Shown here: piece by piece, positions 8,542 to 17,269 of the stretch
Numbering within the stretch: position 1 is the first letter of the stretch
Layout: every line of letters begins with the position of its first letter
Notes under the pieces: generated by a model
Databases searched by the model: none
What the model was told of the DNA's origin: nothing
Seen by the model: only the letters and a program-made list of their open reading frames with translations
NCBI RefSeq assembly: GCF_001014975.1
Contig: NZ_BBXA01000013.1
Coordinates: forward strand, 124,001 to 188,000
Source: Novosphingobium sp. MD-1
GTDB lineage: Bacteria > Pseudomonadota > Alphaproteobacteria > Sphingomonadales > Sphingomonadaceae
Direction: 5' to 3'
Length of the DNA stretch: 64,000 bases
Position numbers and translations under genes: made by a program

Positions 8542-9467
8542 AACGATTGATCGTCCTGGCGGGGCTGGTCGCGACGATGGCGTCCGCGCAAGCGGCGGAT
8601 GCTCCACACGGGCCGGGGGTTATCGGCGCGCCTGCGGGCGCCGGTGCCTGGCCAGCGGTCGCGGAAAGCCGCGCCGATGCGCCGGGCTATACGATCTACC
8701 GCCCGGCCCGCCTTCCGCGCCAGCGTTTGCCGCTGGTGCTGTGGGGGAACGGCGGGTGCAAGAACAATGGGCTTTCCGCCAGCCATTTCCTGCGCGAGAT
8801 CGCCAGCCATGGCTATTTCGTGATCGCCAACGGCGCGCCGGGTGTGGAAAGTCCCGCACTGGATCGGCTGCCCGATGGCCCACCGGTCGCGTTCCCGCCG
8901 CCGCGTCCGACGCCGGACGAAACGACCGCCGGGCAGCTGGTCGCGGCGATCGACTGGGCCGTGCGCGCGGACCGGGCGGGATCGTTCAAGGGGCGGATCG
9001 ATACGACCCGCATCGCGGTGATGGGGCACAGTTGCGGCGGATTGCAGGCGATTGTCGCCGGCGCGGATCCGCGCGTGAAGACCGTCATGGTGATGAACAG
9101 CGGTGTCTATAATCGCGGGAACACCGGCATCAGCGGCGTTCCCGTGACCAAGGATGATCTGCGCAAGCTGCATACGCCCGTTGCCTATATCCTGGGCGGA
9201 CCGACCGATATCGCCTATCCCAACGGCACGGACGACGTGAATCGCATCGATCACGTTCCCGTGTTCTACGGCAACCTGCCGACCGGGCATGGCGGCACGT
9301 ACCAAATGGTCAACGGGGGCGAATATGCGCGCGTCGGGGTGGCCTGGCTTGATTGGCAGTTGAAGGGCAGCAAGCGCGCCGGCGCGATGTTCGCGGGCGA
9401 TCCCTGCGGTCTTTGCGCGGGAACGGGCTGGACCGTCGTTCGCAAGCAATTTCCGGAGAAACCATGA
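8538..9467 (+). CDS. Exported alpha/beta hydrolase (dienelactone-hydrolase/cutinase-like)
   Basis: 309 residues with a signal peptide (cleavage likely after ASAQA, about 19). The fold is alpha/beta hydrolase: an oxyanion-type LVLWGNGGCKNNG segment, nucleophile motif GHSCGG with Ser about 165, and a late GHGGTY carrying the likely catalytic His. Family relatives hydrolyse esters or polyesters. I start at ATG 8538, which overlaps the lipoprotein stop; an in-frame ATG at 8523 would only add five residues and spoil the signal peptide. In the operon it could release the acid moiety outside the cytoplasm before TRAP uptake, which would explain why a periplasmic esterase is coupled to the transporter. 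That order of events is inference. Confidence 0.82.
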   Translation: MKRLIVLAGLVATMASAQAADAPHGPGVIGAPAGAGAWPAVAESRADAPGYTIYRPARLPRQRLPLVLWGNGGCKNNGLSASHFLREIASHGYFVIANGAPGVESPALDRLPDGPPVAFPPPRPTPDETTAGQLVAAIDWAVRADRAGSFKGRIDTTRIAVMGHSCGGLQAIVAGADPRVKTVMVMNSGVYNRGNTGISGVPVTKDDLRKLHTPVAYILGGPTDIAYPNGTDDVNRIDHVPVFYGNLPTGHGGTYQMVNGGEYARVGVAWLDWQLKGSKRAGAMFAGDPCGLCAGTGWTVVRKQFPEKP

Positions 9468-10624
9468 CCAAGCCGCTTGCGGGCATCCGCATCGCCGATT
9501 TCAGCCACGTCATGGCCGGGCCTTACGCATCCCACTTGCTGCGGCAGATGGGGGCAGAGGTGATAAAGATCGAGCCCAAACGCGGCGACGGGTTCCGTTC
9601 CTACGGCTCGGATCGCCGTTTCGACGGCATGGCGCCCGCCTTCATCGCCGCCAACGCGGGCAAGAAATCGATCGCGCTCGATCTCAAGGACGAAGCCGAT
9701 CTGGCCATTGCCCGCGCCATCGTTTCGCGCAGCGATGTGCTGCTGGAGAACTTCCGCCCGGGGGTGATCGCGCGGCTGGGACTCGGTTATGATGCGGTGC
9801 GCGAACTGCGCCCCGATATCGTCTATTGCTCCGTATCCGGCTATGGACAGGACAGCCCTCAGCGCGATTGGCCGGCGATCGACAACATCGTCCAGGCGAC
9901 CAGCGGGATGATGATGCTGAGCGGCGAGGAAGGCGATCCGCCCGTTCGCGTGGGGTTCCCGATCGTGGATACACTGACCGGTCAAACGGCCGCGCTGGCG
10001 ATCCTGTCCGGCCTGATGCAGCGCGAACGCGGCGGCGGTGGCAGCTATATCGATGTGTCGATGTTCGACGCCAGCCTCGCGTTCATGACATCTGCGCTGA
10101 CGCCCTATCTCGTCACCGGTCAGCCAATGTCGCGCATGGGCAACACCGGTTACAGCGGATTGCCCACGGCGTCGCTGTTTGTCGCGCGCGATGGCCGTCA
10201 GATTTCCCTGGGCGTGGTGCAGCCGAACCAGTTCGAAGCCCTGGCCCGCTTCGTGGGTAAGGAAGAATGGCTGCGCGATGCGCGCTTTGCGACGGACGAC
10301 GCGCGGCGTGCAAACTTCGATGCCATGAAGGCGGAAGTGGCCGGCGTGATCGCGACGCGGGATGCGGCGGATTGGGAAGCCGGCATGAACGCTGCCGGCA
10401 TACCGTGCGGCGTGGTGCGCCGGGTGGACGAGGCTTCGGCGCTGGCCGGGCCGGGCGCCCTGGCGTCGCTCGCCGTGCCGGGGTTGCCGCTGGATGGCGA
10501 TGTGCGCCTGCCGGGCGTCGGGTTCCGCATGGTGCCGGGCGAACCCTCTGTCGATGCCCCGCCGCCCAGGCTCGACGAGAACCGCGACGAGATACTCGCC
10601 TGGCTGGAAAGCACCTCCCAATAA
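9464..10624 (+). CDS. Class III CoA-transferase (CaiB/BaiF)
   Basis: 386 residues, full-length single CaiB/BaiF unit. Seen in order: LAGIRIADFSHVMAGPYAS, MGAEVIKIEP, AANAGKKSIALDLK, LLENFRPGVIARLGLGYD, and PIVDTLTG with Asp 169, which falls at the same number as the catalytic Asp169 of formyl-CoA transferase; then GGGGSYIDVSMFDASL. It transfers CoA between carboxylic acids, probably closing the pathway by recycling CoA from the product to a new substrate acid, or acting on the acid freed by the hydrolase upstream. It is the last gene of the coupled operon, starting four bases inside the previous gene. About 170 bases without a gene follow before a convergent AraC regulator. Confidence 0.93.
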   Translation: MTKPLAGIRIADFSHVMAGPYASHLLRQMGAEVIKIEPKRGDGFRSYGSDRRFDGMAPAFIAANAGKKSIALDLKDEADLAIARAIVSRSDVLLENFRPGVIARLGLGYDAVRELRPDIVYCSVSGYGQDSPQRDWPAIDNIVQATSGMMMLSGEEGDPPVRVGFPIVDTLTGQTAALAILSGLMQRERGGGGSYIDVSMFDASLAFMTSALTPYLVTGQPMSRMGNTGYSGLPTASLFVARDGRQISLGVVQPNQFEALARFVGKEEWLRDARFATDDARRANFDAMKAEVAGVIATRDAADWEAGMNAAGIPCGVVRRVDEASALAGPGALASLAVPGLPLDGDVRLPGVGFRMVPGEPSVDAPPPRLDENRDEILAWLESTSQ

Positions 10625-10797
10625 GGGGAATGGATACCTGCGTGAGCCGATCGGATTTCCCGGTCCTGGAGGATGCATGCTTTCGGCCGCGCGCCTTTCA
10701 TCGATGCGGAAGCGGTCGCCCGGTGGCGGGCCACCGGCACGATCAATGGCGGTTCCACCTTAGGGGGTGGCGTTCGATATTCAGGAGCGGACGAACC

Positions 10798-11733
10798 CTA
10801 AACCCTGGATTTGCGATAGTCGCGCGGGGTAAGGCCAAGGTGCAGGCGGAAGTGGCGGGTCAGCGTTGCGGAATCGGCGAAACCCACGGCGTGAGCGATC
10901 TCGGATATCGAAACCTTGGCGAGCCGTCTGTCCGCAAGCATCTGTTCGGCGCGGTGCAGCCTGAGCGCCAGAAGCTGCTGGCCGAATGACGTGTTTTGTG
11001 TGGCGAACAGCTGGTGAAGATAGCGCAGGGAAATGCGGTTTGCGGCGGCCACATCGCGGGCGGTGAGCGAATTTTCCGTGAAGCGCTCGCTCATGACCTG
11101 ACGAAGAGAGCGCAGGAGCGCGGTCTTGTGCCGGCCGATTACCATGTCCGATCGTGGGCCGAGTGCCAGCGACAGGAGATTGGCCAGTTGTTCCGCAACC
11201 ATGCCGTCCTCGACGGCGTTGTAGCGGATCTCGCGCGTGCCGACCGCGAGCAGGCCGTGCGACAGGGCGGTCTTCCAGTGATTTTCACACGTGCTGCTGG
11301 CGATCAGGGGTTTGCCGGGATCGGGGATGATGCGCTTCGCCCACGGCACCGGCATTTGCATCACGATGCAGGAACAACGTTCCGATGTGGTGAAATCGTA
11401 GCTCTCGCGCTCATCGATCAGGCACCAATCGCCTGCCGAAAGCTCGATCCTTTCGCCAAAACGATGCAGCACCATGCCGCCTTCATGGACAAGGTTGAGG
11501 TGGAAGCGGTTCTCGTTGCCGTCTGCGCGATGCGAAATGGCCTGGAAATCGGCATCGACCAGCGCGATCCGCGCAGGGCCGAGCGAGCGGATGGAAATGC
11601 TGGCGTTGAAATCGAGCTTGCGCCCGACATCAATGCGCATGTTCGAAAGGTGCGCGGCGACCTGCCCTGTCCAGAAGCTGCAGCGCTGTCCGATGGGCGC
11701 ATCCGCCGTGTTGACGTGCAGTAATTCTTGCAC
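10798..11733 (-). CDS. AraC-family transcriptional regulator
   Basis: About 311 residues. The C-terminal ~100 residues carry the two helix-turn-helix AraC/XylS domain: LTARDVAAANRISLRYLHQLF, then ISEIAHAVGFADSATLTRHFR and the closing LGLTPRDYRKSR. The N-terminal ~200 residues resemble the AraC_binding_2 type cupin-like sensor found in regulators of aromatic catabolism (AlkS/FeaR-like). I chose GTG 11733; an ATG at 11790 in the same frame would add 19 residues but has no ribosome site. It is divergent from the TonB receptor at 11927 and convergent with the CoA-transferase operon, so its most likely target is the receptor - Rieske oxygenase pair. Ligand unknown. Confidence 0.85.
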   Translation of the reverse strand: MQELLHVNTADAPIGQRCSFWTGQVAAHLSNMRIDVGRKLDFNASISIRSLGPARIALVDADFQAISHRADGNENRFHLNLVHEGGMVLHRFGERIELSAGDWCLIDERESYDFTTSERCSCIVMQMPVPWAKRIIPDPGKPLIASSTCENHWKTALSHGLLAVGTREIRYNAVEDGMVAEQLANLLSLALGPRSDMVIGRHKTALLRSLRQVMSERFTENSLTARDVAAANRISLRYLHQLFATQNTSFGQQLLALRLHRAEQMLADRRLAKVSISEIAHAVGFADSATLTRHFRLHLGLTPRDYRKSRV

Positions 11734-11926
11734 CGGGTATTCTCGCTTTTCCCGATTTCTCCCGGAAAAGGAATAACACGAAGGCGCCATCGGTCGAAAC
11801 CGGCCACGAGTGCACGTTTCACCCCGTATTTTGTGCACAGCAGGCCCTGTTTGTTGCCAACCGTCTCGACCTAAACTCCCTCCATAAGCCGGCGCCCCCG
11901 AAATGCGTCTGGCAGGGGAGGAACGC

Positions 11927-14485
11927 ATGCGCTTCACGTCAGCAGTCAGTATCATCGCCATGGCCGTGCCGGGCCTTGTCCATGCCCAGGAAGCCGGCGG
12001 GCGATCCGCGGGCGGAAACGATGCCGGCGGCATTCAGGAGATCGTGGTGACCGCGCAGAAGCGTGCGGAAAGCGTGCAGGACGTGCCGATCGCGATTTCC
12101 GCATTCGGCGGAGCGGCGCTGCGCGAACGGGCCGTGGGCGATGTAGCGCAGCTTTCCAATGCGGCACCCAACGTCACGCTGGACGCGGGCACGCCGTTCT
12201 CCGGCTCCTCGTCCGTGCTGTCGGCGTTCATCCGGGGCATCGGCGCGAACGACTTTGCAATGAATATCGATCCGGGTGTCGGCATCTATCTCGACGGGGT
12301 CTATCTGGCACGGACGGTCGGCGCCAACCTCGATCTGCCGGATGTCGAGCGGATCGAAGTGCTCAAGGGGCCGCAGGGCACGCTGTTCGGCCGGAACACC
12401 ATCGGCGGCGCGATCAGCGTGGTCACGCGCACGCCGGGCGACAAGCCCGCGTTCCAGGGCGATGTCACCACCGGGCGCTACAACCGGATCGACGTGCGTG
12501 GCTATGCCGATCTGCCGTTGAGCGACACGCTGAAGAGTTCGGTCACGTTCTCCGTCAAGAACCGTGATGGATACCAGAAGCGCATCCCCTACACTGCGGC
12601 GACGCCCTACGTCACCGACCGGGCGGGTTCTCTCCCGCAGAGCGGCTACCGGACGTCCGATCGCGAGGGCGGTCAGCACGAATGGACGATCCGCGCCAAG
12701 CTGCTGTGGGAAGCGAGTGACCGCTTCAAGGTGACGCTGGGCGGCGATTACATGAAGATCGACCAGTCCTCGATGGCCAATTCGGTGCTGGCGGTGACGT
12801 CGGGCGTGCCCGGCCCGTTCGCCGGCCTTGCCGCGAACAACATCCCCGGCACCGCGCTGGACGTGGCGACCGGCACCTCGGGGTTCCTGTTTGCCGGCCT
12901 TTACAACTTCTGCATCGGCGCCACTTCCGCCGAGATTGCCGCGCGCAACGCCGGCGCCTTGTGTGGGGTGCGGGGAACGCCGCTCAACCCGGGCGCGAAC
13001 CTGCCCCCGCTCGCCAGCGTGAACGTCGACGGCAATCCGAACAACAACCGGTTGCCGTATGACAACCGCTGGGTCTCGACCGACAAGGATACCAGCTACG
13101 CCACGGGCAACAGCTTCTCCAACATGAAGGTCTATGGCTTCACCGGCGTGATGGACTACGACCTGTCCGACACGATCGCGCTCAAATCCATCACCGGCTA
13201 TCGCAACATCAAGTGGGCGTCGGGCCTCGATCTCGACAATTCCCCGATGGCGATCCTGGAGCCTTCGTTCTCGCTGACGCAGAACCAGTTCAGCCAGGAA
13301 GTGCAGGTGATCGGCAGCGCGCTCGACAAGAAGCTGAACTTCGTGCTGGGCGGCTACTACTTCCGCGAGGAAGGCAAGATGCGGGACTTCGTCACGTTTT
13401 CGGAAGGCCTGCTCCAGATCATCGGGCCGAACGATCTCAAGACGAAGAACTATGCGGTGTTCGGCCAGGTCGACTGGCGCATCAGCGATCTTGTCGGCAT
13501 CACCCTGGGCGGGCGCTACACGCACGAGGACAAGGACTTCATCGGCCGCCAGTCCGACGCCAACGGGTTCAACTACAAGCTGTTCAATTGCCCGGTCTAT
13601 GGCGATCCCTGCCAGAGCGCGCTGGGCTTCCCCGTGCAGGGCGAACCGCTGCGCTATTACGTGGGCGGAACGCAAAAGAAGAAGTTCAACAACTTCGCGC
13701 CCAAGGTCGGCATCCAGTTGCATCCCACCGATGATGTGATGGCCTATGGCTCGTGGTCGCGCGGCTACAAGACCGGCGGCTGGACCACGCGCCTTTCCAA
13801 CCCGCTGCCCTATGCGCCGGATTTCAACGAGGAAAAGGCGGAGAGCTTTGAAATCGGCGTGAAGTCGACCTGGCTGGATCGTCGGCTGCAACTGAACCTC
13901 GCGGCCTTCACCACCCGGTACGATGGCATCCAGCTCAATTTCCAGCAGGGCGTGAGCCCGACGGTCCAGAACGCCGGCACCGCGCGGATCAAGGGTTTCG
14001 AGGCCGAAGCCACGATCGCGCCCGCGGGCGGGCTCACGATCAACGCGTCGGTCGGTTACACCGATGCCTATTACACCAGCCTTCTGCCGCAGGCGATCGT
14101 CACGCCGAACCCGTTCCAGGCGGGGACCGTGGTGAACGGGGCTCTTCCCAAGACGCCCAAGTGGAAGTTCAACGTGACGCCGCGTTACAAGCTGGAGCTT
14201 GGCAACGGCGGTGCTGTCGTGCTGCTGGCCGATTACACCCGCACCTCGTCGCTGTGGAACGATACCGAGCGCACCTACCTGCTGCGCCGGCCGGGGCTGG
14301 ATATCGTCAACGCCAGCGTGACCTATCAATCGCCGTCGGGGGTGTGGGACCTGGCCGTGGGCGGCACCAACATCACCAACACGCGCTACATCGTGACCGG
14401 GCAGGCGCAGATTTCCGGCGGGCAGATCTACGGCACCTGGAGCCGCCCGGCGGAATGGTACGCGAAAGTGGGCGTGAAGTTCTGA
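11927..14485 (+). CDS. TonB-dependent receptor
   Basis: 852 residues. A signal peptide (cleavage after VHAQ, about 20) is followed by the TonB box-like QEIVVTAQKRAESVQDVPIAIS, a plug domain with VERIEVLKGPQGTLFGRNTIGG near 140-165 and a long beta barrel ending in the aromatic C-terminal VGVKF. This is the sphingomonad receptor type typically expanded for aromatic, terpenoid or glycosidic substrates. GGGGAGG stands just before ATG 11927, so I prefer it over the in-frame ATG 11903. It should be the outer-membrane port for the substrate of the Rieske oxygenase 121 bases downstream, under the divergent AraC regulator. A strong hairpin separates the two genes. Confidence 0.93.
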   Translation: MRFTSAVSIIAMAVPGLVHAQEAGGRSAGGNDAGGIQEIVVTAQKRAESVQDVPIAISAFGGAALRERAVGDVAQLSNAAPNVTLDAGTPFSGSSSVLSAFIRGIGANDFAMNIDPGVGIYLDGVYLARTVGANLDLPDVERIEVLKGPQGTLFGRNTIGGAISVVTRTPGDKPAFQGDVTTGRYNRIDVRGYADLPLSDTLKSSVTFSVKNRDGYQKRIPYTAATPYVTDRAGSLPQSGYRTSDREGGQHEWTIRAKLLWEASDRFKVTLGGDYMKIDQSSMANSVLAVTSGVPGPFAGLAANNIPGTALDVATGTSGFLFAGLYNFCIGATSAEIAARNAGALCGVRGTPLNPGANLPPLASVNVDGNPNNNRLPYDNRWVSTDKDTSYATGNSFSNMKVYGFTGVMDYDLSDTIALKSITGYRNIKWASGLDLDNSPMAILEPSFSLTQNQFSQEVQVIGSALDKKLNFVLGGYYFREEGKMRDFVTFSEGLLQIIGPNDLKTKNYAVFGQVDWRISDLVGITLGGRYTHEDKDFIGRQSDANGFNYKLFNCPVYGDPCQSALGFPVQGEPLRYYVGGTQKKKFNNFAPKVGIQLHPTDDVMAYGSWSRGYKTGGWTTRLSNPLPYAPDFNEEKAESFEIGVKSTWLDRRLQLNLAAFTTRYDGIQLNFQQGVSPTVQNAGTARIKGFEAEATIAPAGGLTINASVGYTDAYYTSLLPQAIVTPNPFQAGTVVNGALPKTPKWKFNVTPRYKLELGNGGAVVLLADYTRTSSLWNDTERTYLLRRPGLDIVNASVTYQSPSGVWDLAVGGTNITNTRYIVTGQAQISGGQIYGTWSRPAEWYAKVGVKF

Positions 14486-14533
14486 TGTCTTGCGGTTCGG
14501 CCGCGCGGGTCGGTGCGAGACCGTGCGCGGCCG

Positions 14534-14567
14534 GGTCCGGGAACCTGCCTGGCAAGGTTCCCGGACC
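14534..14567 (+). other. Perfect intergenic hairpin between receptor and oxygenase genes
   Basis: GGTCCGGGAACC (14534-14545) pairs perfectly with GGTTCCCGGACC (14556-14567) around a 10-base loop; one more T-A pair can close inside it. No T-run follows, so it is not a textbook terminator. It lies 48 bases after the receptor stop and 39 bases before the oxygenase start, where it could attenuate read-through or protect the processed receptor mRNA end. Confidence 0.55.
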
Positions 14568-14606
14568 GCCCCGCACGCGGGCCGCTTCGTTGAATGGGGA
14601 TGGAAA

Positions 14607-15632
14607 ATGCTGATCCGCAATTGCTGGTACGTCGCGGGGTGGAGCCACCAGTTCGAGGCGGGCAAGCCCACCCAGCGCATGCTGCTGGGCGAACCCGTCG
14701 TCATCTGGCGCACGCAGGAGGGGGCGTTGGTGGCGATGGAGGATCGCTGCGTCCACCGCCTGGCTCCGCTTTCGCTGGGCCGCATCGAAGGGAACGCGAT
14801 CCGCTGCCTGTATCATGGCCTGCTGTTCGACGCGGACGGGCGCTGCCGCGAGATTCCGGGGCAGGATGCCATTCCCGATTCCGCCTGCGTGCGGACGTAC
14901 CCCGCAGTTGAGCGGAACAACTGGATCTGGGTGTGGATGGGCGATCCCGATCGCGCCGATCCTTCGCGGATCGCGCCGTCGAAAGCGCTGGACGATCCGG
15001 CGTGGGTGCTCAAGACCGGCGAATTGCACTATCGGGCGCACTATTCGCTGATCAACGACAACCTGCTCGATCTCACCCATCTGGCCTATGTCCATGCCGC
15101 CAGCTTCGGCGCGGACGAGGCATGGTCGCGCAACCGCCCCAGGGTCGAACCGATCGCGGAAGGGGTACGTTCGTCGCGCTGGATCGTCGGCACTCCGCCA
15201 ACACCGCCCCTAGGGAAGGCGGCGGAGCATGAGCGGGTCGATATCTGGACATCCTACGATTTCGTGCTGCCCGGCGTGTTCCTGCTGTACAGTGCGCTGT
15301 TCCCGACCGGCAGCGCGGAGGCGTTCGGGTACGATGCACCCCCGGCGCACGCGCCTTCGCTGTTCGCCAATTTCACCAGCCAGGCGGTGACTCCCACCAG
15401 CGAAAGCACGACGAGCTATTACTTTTCCTGGGGGCCGGCGGCCGAGCATGGCGATGAAGCCATGGCGCAGGCGATGATCGACGTGGCAATCATGGCCTTC
15501 AACGAGGACAAGACGATGATCGAGGCGCAACAGCGCATCATCGATACCGATCCGGGTCGCCGTGTCATGCCCACGTCGGCCGACAAGGCGATCACGCTGT
15601 TCACAAGGCTGATGCAATCGCAGGACGGGTGA
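14607..15632 (+). CDS. Rieske non-heme iron oxygenase, alpha-type (vanillate demethylase-like)
   Basis: 341 residues. The N-terminal Rieske [2Fe-2S] site is complete: C48-x-H50 and C67-x2-H70. The catalytic domain has the mononuclear iron motif DLTHLAYVH, giving D155-x2-H158-x4-H163, with the bridging Asp likely D151. Size and the short Rieske-to-iron spacing fit the VanA/dicamba-demethylase/PobA-like group, which O-demethylates or hydroxylates aromatic acids and needs a separate reductase. No reductase gene lies nearby. GGGGATGGAAA precedes ATG 14607. The gene follows a TonB receptor and is followed by an unrelated phosphonate locus, so receptor plus oxygenase form a minimal uptake-and-attack pair. 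The substrate cannot be deduced. Confidence 0.92.
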   Translation: MLIRNCWYVAGWSHQFEAGKPTQRMLLGEPVVIWRTQEGALVAMEDRCVHRLAPLSLGRIEGNAIRCLYHGLLFDADGRCREIPGQDAIPDSACVRTYPAVERNNWIWVWMGDPDRADPSRIAPSKALDDPAWVLKTGELHYRAHYSLINDNLLDLTHLAYVHAASFGADEAWSRNRPRVEPIAEGVRSSRWIVGTPPTPPLGKAAEHERVDIWTSYDFVLPGVFLLYSALFPTGSAEAFGYDAPPAHAPSLFANFTSQAVTPTSESTTSYYFSWGPAAEHGDEAMAQAMIDVAIMAFNEDKTMIEAQQRIIDTDPGRRVMPTSADKAITLFTRLMQSQDG

Positions 15633-15709
15633 GACGGGACGGCGCCATTTCTGACCACGCCGCATTCCGCGTTGACCGCGCGCGGCCGGTGCTGCCATGG
15701 CTGTAGCCA

Positions 15710-16471
15710 ATGCGCCCCAAGACGGACCTCATGGACATCACCCGCGCGCCGGATGCTTCGGACGGGCCGCAGTATATCGCGCTGCGCGACCAGATCGCGC
15801 TCAACATCGAGATGGGGCGGCTGAAGCCCGGAACGCGGCTGCCGTCCGAGCGCCAGTTCCAGACCGGCACCGGCACTGCGCGCGGCACGATCCGCGAGGC
15901 GCTGTTCCTGCTGGAAGCCGAAGGGCTGATCTACCGGCGCGACCGCAGCGGCTGGTATGTTTCTCCGCCCGCCGTCACCTATGACCCGACACGCTGGGCG
16001 GGGTTCATGACCTACGTCCGCGAACAGGGCCGAACGCCCGGCACCGAGACGTTGAGCAAGCAGAGCGTGCCAGCCTCGTCAGGGCTGGCCGATATCTTCC
16101 GCGTGGCGCCCGGCGCGCCGCTGCACGTGATCGACCGTCGCCGCACGATCGACGGGCGCCCGGTGCTGGTCGAGCGCATCACCGTGGACCCGGCGCTGGC
16201 GCCGGACCTGCTGGCGCATTCGCTGGACGGGTCGCTGACGCATATCCTCACTACGGTCTATGGCGTCACCGTCACCCGCAACCGCGTGGACATGCGCCCC
16301 TGCGCGCTGGTGCGCGACGCGGCGGACGGGCTGGGCGTGAAATCGGGAACGCCCGGCCTGCTCGTCGTCCGCACCAGCTTCGATGCGCAGGGCCGCGTGG
16401 TGGAATACGATCAGGAATACTGGCGGCACGACGCGATCCGGGTCCATGTGGACCTGACCGTGCGGCCCTAG
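15710..16471 (+). CDS. GntR-family regulator with UTRA domain (PhnF/PhnR-like)
   Basis: 253 residues (246 if ATG 15731, which has a slightly better upstream GACGG, is the start). Residues ~15-85 form the GntR winged helix: ALRDQIALNIEMGRLKPGTRLPSERQF, TARGTIREALFLLEAEGLIYR. The rest is a UTRA ligand-binding domain (HVIDRRRTIDGRPVLVERI, ITRN-like turn, VVEYDQEYWRHD). HutC-subfamily proteins of this kind control phosphonate genes when placed beside them; here PhnX lies ten bases downstream in convergent orientation. It most likely represses the leftward operon through the palindrome at 19686-19705. Effector is probably an aminophosphonate or a pathway intermediate (inference). Confidence 0.87.
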   Translation: MRPKTDLMDITRAPDASDGPQYIALRDQIALNIEMGRLKPGTRLPSERQFQTGTGTARGTIREALFLLEAEGLIYRRDRSGWYVSPPAVTYDPTRWAGFMTYVREQGRTPGTETLSKQSVPASSGLADIFRVAPGAPLHVIDRRRTIDGRPVLVERITVDPALAPDLLAHSLDGSLTHILTTVYGVTVTRNRVDMRPCALVRDAADGLGVKSGTPGLLVVRTSFDAQGRVVEYDQEYWRHDAIRVHVDLTVRP

Positions 16472-16480
16472 CAGGTTCCC

Positions 16481-17269
16481 CTAGCCGAAGCGGAATTGCG
16501 CCAGCGCTGCCGGCAGATCGGCCACGGTATCGATCACCACGTGCGCGCCCGCCGCTTCCAGCCCGGCGCGCGCCCTGGCGATCCGTTCCGCGCGGTCCGC
16601 GGGATCGAGCGCGGCCAGTTCCGCCGCCGAAAGGCCGACACCGTTGCCGCTGGCGGCGATGCCAACGGTCCAGGTTCCGGCGGCCAGCCCCTCGGCAATG
16701 CCCACTTCCGCATCGTCCACCTTGACGCAGGCACTGGCCGGCCAGACCCCGAGTTCGACGAGATTGCGCCACAGCATCAACGGGGAAGGGCGGCCTTCCG
16801 CCGTTTCGCCCGCGCAGACCAGCATATCGGGGGCATAGCCCTGTTCCGCCGCGCGCGGCAGGATGTCGACCATCATGTCGCGCGTATAGCCGGTGCAGGA
16901 ACCGATCTTGACGCCCGCCGCGCGCAAGGCGCCCGCCACAGCGGCCGCGCCGGGGATGAGTTCGGCGCACTCGGCCGCCGCCGCGCGCATCATCGGGCCG
17001 ACGGCGGCGAACAGTTCTTCCACCGCCGCTTCGCCGGGCGCCTGGCCGTGGCGATCGGTCCAGGCCTGGCGGACGCGCGGCGCGGCGAGGATCGAGGCGA
17101 TGTGGTCGCTCTTGGCCTTGCCCATGTCGGCGCGCGCTTCCGCCTCGATCACCGGCACGCCGGCGTTCTCGAACACCTTGCACAGCGCCACCACCGGTGC
17201 GCGGCAGCCGAAATCGATCATCGTGCCCGCCCAGTCGAACACCACCGCTTTAAGGCCCGGAACCATCAT
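16481..17269 (-). CDS. phnX: Phosphonoacetaldehyde hydrolase (phosphonatase)
   Basis: 262 residues, HAD superfamily. It splits phosphonoacetaldehyde into acetaldehyde and phosphate. The nucleophile motif VFDWAGTMIDFG gives Asp12, with Ala14 in place of the usual HAD Asp acid, as is typical of phosphonatases. MGKAKSDHI supplies Lys53, the Schiff-base lysine at the same number as in the Bacillus cereus enzyme. IGSCTGYTRDMM and the VKVDDAEVGI metal-binding motif complete the active site. The start overlaps the stop of the FAD oxidase gene upstream on the same strand (ATGA), so the two are translated together; oxidase product and hydrolase substrate are probably the same aldehyde. Confidence 0.96.
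   Translation of the reverse strand: MMVPGLKAVVFDWAGTMIDFGCRAPVVALCKVFENAGVPVIEAEARADMGKAKSDHIASILAAPRVRQAWTDRHGQAPGEAAVEELFAAVGPMMRAAAAECAELIPGAAAVAGALRAAGVKIGSCTGYTRDMMVDILPRAAEQGYAPDMLVCAGETAEGRPSPLMLWRNLVELGVWPASACVKVDDAEVGIAEGLAAGTWTVGIAASGNGVGLSAAELAALDPADRAERIARARAGLEAAGAHVVIDTVADLPAALAQFRFG

Noticed and set aside
11939..14785. 948-codon open frame on the minus strand opposite the TonB receptor
   Set aside because: Arg/His/Asp-rich composition without any fold or motif, antisense to a well-supported receptor; typical GC-driven shadow frame.
15633..15709. Search for a second TGGT-ACCA operator before the GntR gene
   Set aside because: None found, so autoregulation by this motif is not claimed.
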